NCBI GenBank assembly: GCA_039619475.1
Contig: CM077115.1
Coordinates: 489,635,352 to 489,699,351, forward strand
Source of the DNA: Icerya purchasi
Taxonomy: Eukaryota > Arthropoda > Insecta > Hemiptera > Monophlebidae
Direction of reading: 5' to 3'
Length of the DNA stretch: 64,000 nucleotides
The notes beneath the pieces were generated by a model. That model saw only the letters and a list, made by a program, of their open reading frames with translations, was not told the origin of the DNA and did not search any database. Of this stretch, positions 57,375 through 64,000 are shown one piece after another (position 1 is the first letter of the stretch; each line of letters begins with the position of its first letter). The translations under genes and the position numbers were made by a program.

Positions 57375-57860
57375 AGGTACTTAAGTTCTTTCTCCCACAA
57401 AATGAAGGGGCAACCCTCTCCTCCGTCTCTTTACAAATCCGTTATCCGTTCCAAATATGATTACCGCTTGTGTTTGTCTACAGTTCTGCTTCCGAATCCA
57501 TTCTTTCTAAATTGGATATAATTCAGGATTCTCGTCTTCGTCTTTGCCTTGGAACTCTAAAGTCTTTTCCGATACCTTGCTGAATCGAATACGGCTCCCC
57601 TCTTCATCCACAGGTCCCCTATACTTGGGCTATCGTTTCTTTTCCAAGCGTCTACAGCTAATTTCTAATCTTATCGTTTCCTACCTCACTATTTAACTGG
57701 CGTTTTACTCCTAAGAAAATCCCTATTCTCATGCCCCGTTGCGTCTAAGTTCTTTCACACCTTAACTTCTTCTTAGAACCTTACTTACAGTTTTGCCGAG
57801 CTTTCTTATGCTTCCAAAATATCTTACTTCTCTGCTGCTTCTGAATTCACTAGTTTTACA
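57375..57860 (+). mobile_element. I-like RT thumb-region fragment
   Basis: Frames from 57375 give LKFFLPQNEGATLSSVSLYK, then SVIRSKYDYRLCL, LDIIQDSRLRLCLGTLKS and NWRFTPKKIPILM-like pieces. The order is that of the intact ORF2 from VNKRLNLFKSISSTRWGGDP to LQNWRFTSKKIPILSH. Several frame breaks. It ends near 57860, where an RTE-like tail begins. Confidence 0.75.
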
Positions 57861-57874
57861 AGAATTTCTTTGTA

Positions 57875-58115
57875 TCATTAATAAACCATCAAGAAACGGA
57901 AGCTGCAGTACATCGGACACATCATTCGAGGCCTAAAATACTAAATTCTGAAAATCATACTGGAAGGAATGATAAATGGGAAGAGATCGAGAGGAAGATG
58001 TCTTAGTTCACTTATCAACTGGTTCGACTGCTCTTCTATACAACTCCTCCGATCGGCCATTGTAAAAGAAAATTTTCAATCGTGGATCGCCAACCTTCAA
58101 TTTGGAGATGGCGGA
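57875..58115 (+). pseudogene. RTE-like LINE C-terminal fragment
   Basis: IKKRKLQYIGHIIRG, then ILEGMINGKRSRGRCLSSLI and LRSAIVKENFQSWIANLQFG, ending in DGG and stops. It matches the same C-terminal module as the relic at 36216-36430 (LKYLGHVYRQ and GKRKPGGRRKMSW), so it is another copy of that general family. Confidence 0.8.
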
Positions 58116-58870
58116 TGATAAAAGGTTTTGATATTACGTATTTTAAACATGCTGTCTACCGTAAATTGTTTTCCTAACAATTAAACCATTGTCAAAGATA
58201 CAACTTTACATTAACTAAAGAAGTTAAAAAAAGAGAAGAGGAATCACGAGTGCCGTACGTAATAGGAGAAAAAATCCAAGGAAGCGGGAAACACACATTC
58301 ATTGCTGCAGTACTGAAGGATATTAAGTGTTCGCTTACCTTGAGAGATACCGCTGGGGATCATAAAAGATGATGGATATTTATCAGTTAATACTAATAAT
58401 ACGTCCAAAAAGTGATTCAGCAAAAATCCGTTACTTTTCGCTCGTTAATTCTTCGGAATTTAATTCATTTTTCATCATTCGGTCAATGAATGCGCAGATT
58501 ATTTTTCTGTCGTTCAATCGTGTCATGACATGTATAGTGTGAGGAGCGACCCTAAAAGGTACATGATAAACCGAATTAGCGAAATATCAGTTAAAAAACT
58601 ACTTTTTTTTTTTTATAAAATAAGTTGTAGGTCGTACAGATCAAATGTGCCAGTTGTGTGAGTGCCCGACACTCTGATAGACGTTTATTCAAAATACAAA
58701 ATTACAACTATTCTAACTTATCCTAGTCAACATAAGATTATATAAATTATAACATAGAATACGTACACATACTGTAAATACTCATCTGTATACCGATACA
58801 TGAGGGCAGCTAAATATCTCCAAAGACAAAGAAGAGAAAGAAAATAAAGAGAGAACAATAAACGAAAATT
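58116..58870. other. Unassigned stretch
   Basis: No gene or repeat was recognised. Confidence 0.5.
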
Positions 58871-58879
58871 ATAAAATAG

Positions 58880-59400
58880 AATAATTCGAAACGTATCTTG
58901 AATTTTACTCTTTACACCATTCCTTCAGCCATATCCCTACTTCCTTTTTCCACACATTAAGTTTTCTTTCCTTTGATATATGATTAGGGATTGTGCTTAT
59001 TAATTTAATTAAAACTGAAAATCATCAGTGTTATCTATTCGTAGATTTACGTCCCGGGGATAGATGTAATATATATCATTTTGGTTTCTTGTTAATCGAA
59101 TTTTTCGTCTAGATGGTAATTTTATGTTTCTGACATTAAATTCTATTAATCTATAATATAAATAGTACATCTTTTGGGGGACATTTCGTTGTTTTCTTTT
59201 CACACATAATTGATTCAGAATCGTTTTGCTTCCAGTAGGATATAGTATAAGTTTCAAACACCTTTTCTGCATTTTGCTTATTTTATTTATTTCCGTTTTC
59301 TTAGCCTCACATAGTATATTTGAATTCCATACAAAATTCTAGACATTATTATTGAATTATACAGTATATACGTAGAGTTCGATGTGATAGTACCTGTTTT
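58880..59400 (-). pseudogene. LINE RT C-terminal fragment (CR1/Jockey-like), minus strand
   Basis: Read leftward from about 59370, the frames give LYNSIIMSRILYGIQIYY, then MQKRCLKLILYPTGSKTILN, VPQKMYYLYYRLIEFNVRNI, and finally ISTIPNHISKERKLNVWKKE with VGIWLKEWCKE and a stop. The LYNS--SRILYG and MQKRCLKLIL strings are the thumb region of CR1/Jockey-type reverse transcriptases, and NVWKKE--IWL is a usual C-terminal end with no RNase H. Frame shifts occur near 59010 and 59270. Confidence 0.7.
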
Positions 59401-59505
59401 ATTTTTTATAAAGCTGGATTTTTTTTTTTTTTTTAATTTCTCAAACCTTGGTTAGACCCCGGGCCGTGTATAATATCTAGACTATTACGGCCTGAGAGTC
59501 TCCGG

Positions 59506-60490
59506 TTACAGGAATGCCCCTAATCCACTGTCCCTGACGAACTGGAAGATTGCACTTTGGTTCGTTTCTGAGTTTGAGAGAACATGGCTGAGGTTATCAA
59601 ATCCGTGTTTCATTCTGGAGGATTGGAATATAGGGCAATTTATGAGAATGTGCTCAACCGCCGGTGGCTTTTGTGCGCAACAGAAAGGGCACGTGGTTGG
59701 AGGGTGAGCGCCTTCCAACAGGTAGTCGTGGGGTAGTCGCGTGTGGCCCAGGCGTAAACGGTTGAGCGCGCGATAATAAACTCGTAAGGTCCCCTGGGGG
59801 GGGCCACCATGGCTCTACGGATTTCTTTATATTCTGCGGGTGGGACGGGGTGGAGAAGTGTTCTTGTTTCCACTGTTCCATTATTTGTCATTTAACTGCT
59901 TCTGATATTTGAGGGGGCTCAAGTATGCTTTGCAGACTAGGAGCTGTAATGGTTGAGTGAGCTGCTGTGTTCACCCTTTCATTTCCTGGGATTCCCGCGT
60001 GACTTGGGACCCACAACACTATTAGATTATATCCCTTCGATTGTAGCTCCATGATGAGTGCCGGGACGTGGTTTGTTAACCCCTCCCCCAGGTGTCATGG
60101 ATTGGCTCTGAGGACGCCAGGATCATTTCCAGACATAAGCGTATTGCATATAATTCGGCATCTAGGATTGAGCAGTAATCGTTCAGACGAATGGTTCTTA
60201 TTGCTCCCTCCACTTCGAAGGCGCACGCAGTTGGTGACATCCCCTGGACGGGTGCTGCTTTTGCTCCATCTGTATAACATTGGATATCGTTGCCGTACTG
60301 TGGAATTGAATGTCTTATTTCCGAATTTAAACTTCGAATGTGTTTTCTCCAGACTTTCAACGCGATAATCAAACAAATCTGTTTCCAGTTCAAAGCGCAG
60401 TTTTATCTCAAAAACAACACACGGAACTTCTCCTCCGAGAACCGCAATGTGTTGTTTTTCACAGAGATCATTCAATTCGAAATCCACTGT
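59506..60490 (-). mobile_element. I/R1-like retrotransposon RNase H and C-terminus, minus strand
   Basis: The minus-strand frame from about 60400 gives RKHIRSLNSEIRHSIPQYG and then RNase H YTDGAKAAPVQGMSPTACAF with LDAELYAIRLCLEMILASSE. After a deletion that removes the third catalytic Asp region come VLWVPSHAGIPGNERVNTAA (about 60015-59958) and, to 59506, RLRLGHTRLPHDYLLEGAHP then CPFCCAQKPPAVEHILINCP. The Cys/His motif and the helical tail are intact. The RT is missing. A frame overlapping it (60487-60095) is a shadow. Confidence 0.85.
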
Positions 60491-60494
60491 TTAC

Positions 60495-63120
60495 GTAACT
60501 GAGTAATAAATCATTTCCTTTTAAAACAACAGCAACTTTCCTCGGCATCTCGATGGACAGCAGATTGAAAACTTTATTTATTTTGTTTTTCCAATTAGAA
60601 ATGAGTACCGAAGTCAAGGAAAATAATAAAAATGTGAATTTCAATGTGTACGGAAATAGAGGAAGAAAGACGGCGAAAAATAGCTAATGAAGAAACGGCA
60701 ACGATGTATATTGCACAGCAAAATTTAACAGTTAGAAAACAGAGTGGTTTTTTGAGAAAGATGGAAGCACGCCTCGATAAGATTGCGGTCGCCGTTTTAA
60801 GTACAACTATAGTCTGTAGATTCCAGAACACAGTAGAGAAATGGAAAATCGAAAAAAAGGCAAGAAGGAAAAACGGTACGACTAAGAACCGTGCTATTGA
60901 CGACACCACTCTAAGTTTTATAGGGGAAAGGCTAGAAATCGTAAAGAAGGATAAGGTTAAACTTGTCGGTAAAAGTAACGAGCCTATTACAAGGGTGGAG
61001 TTCGTGTTTTAAAGTGAATTTTTTTAGGGTGAACAAAGCTGGAATATTGCAGGGTGAGAATTTATCAATTAATCGAACCTTAATAAAGACGGAATGTGCC
61101 GCCCTAGAGAATCGACCATATTATTGCCTGAAATGTTAGGGTATCCAAATAAAATCGATCTCTGGAAAAAATTAAATAGTAATTCATATAGATGGATCCA
61201 GTTGATGATGACGGAATAGGATCGGAAGAAACGAAGAATTTTTTGATGCGACAGGAAATTGAAATGAAAAGAACTGCTGCTCGAAAGCATAAGATACGGC
61301 TGTAAAAACAGGGCAAAAGAAAGTAAGTTTAAAGCTTTCAGAGGGATCATGTAATCCTCATCGTACTCGGAACTCTATCAGTGAAAATTGTAGAAATCGA
61401 ACGAAAAGAAATTTTAATATAAATGTTTGAATTCGTTAACGATAGAGATAAAAAGGTAAGGATTTAATTGGCACCGAAAGCAGATTTGACGGTTGCAGGA
61501 AGTCGGAGAAACTGATTTAAAGTGGGAAAATTTATTATTACACGAACGAGTGAAAAGAGAAAGAACAATTCAGAAACACGGAAAATAATAGGAATCCGTC
61601 GGGGAGAAGAGAAAGGCCAGTTGTTTGCAGTGGGAAGATGGAAATGTGATTTTAAAAGAACTGGTAGAAAGGCGTTTTGTAAGAAAATAGTTATTAAGCA
61701 GATATCTGCGGATGTACAAAAATGGTACATTGCCGGAGTTTCAGAGCTGACCTCCAAGCCGTAAGCGAAAACAGGAGCTCCGGAATTCGGTCGAATTTGA
61801 TAGTACGAGTTGACCGCGATAAATCGAATAATCCCTACAGTTGTGTGTCTGTAAGTCGATTGTTTGGCTGGTTAGCAGTTCTATCATTTCGCTTCAGCTA
61901 CCGCTTCGGTACTTTAAAGTCGCTGTCTGTAATTATTTTATTATTTATAATCTCTTTAATTTTTTTTAGCGTTCCTAACGGTCGGATGATAAATATAATT
62001 AACTAATCCTACGACAACAGACCGAAATGTCGCGTGTTTAAAACGAAATTATAAACAGTCCGACGTAGGTTCTAATCTGGAACATAATGAGTGCTTCCTT
62101 GCGAATGTGAGAAACGATATGAGTTGGTGATGCCATCCGGCATATTTATATTCGGCCTAAGTGATGAAGAAATGTCGCGTAACATATAATTTCTGGACAG
62201 AGCTACTCGGTGGCGAAAGCAGCATTATTCGCAAATACGGCTATAATCATTAACTTGGAATGTTTCTAAACCCGGTAGTGTACTTTTTATGTTGAGACTA
62301 TGAAACATGCGCGGGGAAAATTGTTTGCTAAAGCCCTAATCGCGGTATGAGTGTGAAAATGAGTTCTATTAGTTCGGTTGGGATCGAATTTTCGTTCGTT
62401 CACCTTCATCGCGTCCTAATAGGTTTTTTCGTATCTTCCGGAAATTATCGAAATTTATAACATCGCGACCCCCCTAAAAGACGTGTAGCGCCGACCGCGC
62501 ACGAAAACACAGTTTAGCGGCGAGGAAAAGAGAGCATTGCCATTTTAGCGCGAAGTAATAAACGTGTGTACTTTGTAAATCGTTTATGCTAATGCAAAAT
62601 CACGTTTTTAAACTTTAAAAGGATACATTTTAAACGGCTTTCTGCATCTCTTCAAAAGCTCCGTCAGTTTGAACGAGGCAGAATGTTTCGGAAAATAGAG
62701 GAGCTGGCGCTTCAGTTTCATTGCAACGAGAAACTGGATAAAGTACTACAAAGCGGAAGAGATGTAACTGACGAAAAACCAAACGATATTGTTGGTGAAG
62801 GGTCGTTATCACTGCGAATTATTCGCATTATTCGCACACGGCACCTGTTTGAAGAGCTTGTGTCCTAAAAGGCCCGTCCCAAGCGAAAATCTAAGGAAAA
62901 GGAAAAAACAAGTTATTCCGAAACGCCTTCCGCCTACACAGCTTTTACTTTGCCACCGCGAACGAAATTTCGAAAAGTAATTGTGTAAATTCATGATACG
63001 AGTATGAAACAAGTTCAGTCAAGCATCATGTTTCATGCGCTAAGGATTCCGTATGTTAATTTAAACATAACCATAATATTTATACGTAATACTAAAGTCA
63101 AAACAACGAAATAAGATTTT
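60495..63120. other. Unassigned stretch
   Basis: Frames at 60644-61012 (122 codons, Lys/Glu-rich) and 61522-61764 (80 codons, basic) are open, but I recognise no family and see no splice context. They are best treated as uncertain. Confidence 0.45.
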
Positions 63121-63124
63121 TCGC

Positions 63125-64000
63125 GCTCCAAAGGTACACGCCATTTTTCATGCTTTTTTGAACTTCTCGCCAACTTTGAAAGTTTCGTTAAGGATATGAA
63201 ATTATTACATGCCTAGAGAAAAAAAAAATATTTTTTTCAAAAATTTCGAGCTTCCAGCGCCTCGAAGGTCTAATTTAAAGTTGGAAACCTGGGTGTTCCA
63301 AATCAGAGAAATATGCGGGGATGCGCATATTTTTTTTACTTTGATCAAAATTTTTAACTATAATACTGACGGCGCTAAGGCAGCAACTTCAAAAGTTTCG
63401 TTAAAGAAATAAACTTCAATTTCGCTCTGACAAATAGTGTGTGGCCTTTCCACTGATCTATCACATGGCAGGAACGAAAAAAATGTATCAAAAATTTTGG
63501 GAGTCTAATTTTAAAGTTGGAAGATCCAATCGAAAGAAATAAATGCTAATATTTTTAACCTGGTTCAAAATTTTTATCTATAAATCTATAAAACTTACGT
63601 CGCAAGGGGAGGTCTGCACCTTAGGTTAGACACTTTGTTGAACTTTTTGCCGACTTAAAAAGTTTCGTTGATACGATTTCGTTCTTGACAAGTAGCGATC
63701 TTTTTAACAATATATCGTATGCCCGGGAAACAAAATATTTTTCCCAAAATTTTCGAGCTTTCGGCACTCTGAGGGTCTAATTTTAATGCTGGAAAGCCGA
63801 ATGTTCTAGAGATATATACGAGGATGCACGCGTATTTTTAACCTTGTTCAAAATTTTTAACTATAATACTCGCTCCACAAAAGGGGAGGGTTACACGTAA
63901 TTTTTTGCGCTTTTTTGAACTTTTTGCCAACTTTGAAAGTTTTGTTAAGGAAATGAAATACGGGTTCGTTCTCGACAAATAACGACCTTTCCGACAATAT
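63125..64000. repeat. Tandem array of ~270-bp units, running off the window end
   Basis: A block CAACTTTGAAAGTTTCGTTA recurs at about 63172, 63384 (partial), 63648 and 63928. A block GGTCTAATTTTAAAGTTGGAA recurs at about 63268, 63508 and 63774. A block TTCAAAATTTTTAACTATAAT recurs at about 63343, 63565 and 63847. Spacings are 213 to 280 bp, so units differ by indels. The last unit is cut by the window end. No coding capacity. Confidence 0.85.

Noticed and set aside
60095..60487. 130-codon minus-strand frame
   Set aside because: It overlaps the RNase H relic in another frame; the RNase H motifs are in the neighbouring frame.
60644..61012. 122-codon Lys/Glu-rich frame
   Set aside because: A-rich DNA gives Lys/Glu-rich frames by chance, and a 104-codon frame overlaps on the other strand. 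I could not support a product.
61522..61764. 80-codon basic frame
   Set aside because: No recognised motif, and a 97-codon frame overlaps on the opposite strand.
1..64000. CRISPR arrays, bacterial operons, tRNA or rRNA genes
   Set aside because: Repeats here are long tandem or dispersed eukaryotic types without regular short spacers, and no tRNA T-loop/acceptor pattern or rRNA segment was seen by eye; a tRNAscan-SE run would settle the tRNA point.

Overview
This is an AT-rich, intron-containing and heavily transposon-loaded nuclear window, most likely from an arthropod (probably an insect). The evidence is the mix of I-clade, RTE-like and other non-LTR retrotransposons with piggyBac, pogo/Tigger, Tc1, Helitron and TTAA-flanked 'Mutator-like' DNA transposons, plus one spliced Pro/Ser/Thr-rich host gene. 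There are no bacterial operons, no rRNA or tRNA genes that I can see, and no CRISPR array. The species cannot be fixed from the sequence.

Layout. 1-4805: the 3' end of one host protein-coding gene (exons 3141-3266 and 3508-4559, + strand), the only convincing cellular gene. 5300-6142: a degenerate minisatellite and a 3' fragment of a non-LTR element. 13690-15372: a decayed piggyBac-like transposon whose 5' part is interrupted by a complete pogo/Tigger-type MITE. 17245-23855: a young, full-length I-clade retrotransposon with a 13-bp target-site duplication, ORF1 (gag-like, three zinc knuckles), an unusually long inter-ORF region, an intact ORF2 (endonuclease, RT, RNase H, C-terminal Cys/His motif) and a 36-38-nt poly(A) tail. 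25237-25971: an I-like 3' fragment and a Tc1 transposase scrap. 26551-29410: a non-autonomous element with about 600-bp terminal inverted repeats. 33700-36440: I-like and RTE-like relics. 39796-41865: an internally deleted transposon with TTAA target duplications and 19-bp terminal inverted repeats. 41948-42960: the 3' end of a Helitron on the minus strand with its terminal hairpin and CTAG end. 43092-44510: short repeats and a tandem array of about 189-bp units. 45224-47790: a minus-strand LINE relic. 49505-53799 and 57375-60490: nests of further LINE relics on both strands. 63125-64000: a second tandem array that leaves the window.

The most interesting item is the I-clade element. Between ORF1 and ORF2 it carries about 1.25 kb that is not ordinary spacer. 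Four related units each form a stem-loop; three of them are preceded by a second hairpin whose stem bases differ between units while pairing is kept. The same stretch is also open as a 364-codon frame, with the four repeats in phase, and that frame ends 17 nt inside ORF2. From ORF1 to ORF2 the open frames step 1, 2, 3, 1 with overlaps. Either a third protein, a structured RNA for ORF2 translation, or both, may be present.

Most sequence between these elements shows no gene I can support; those stretches are listed with what they hold.
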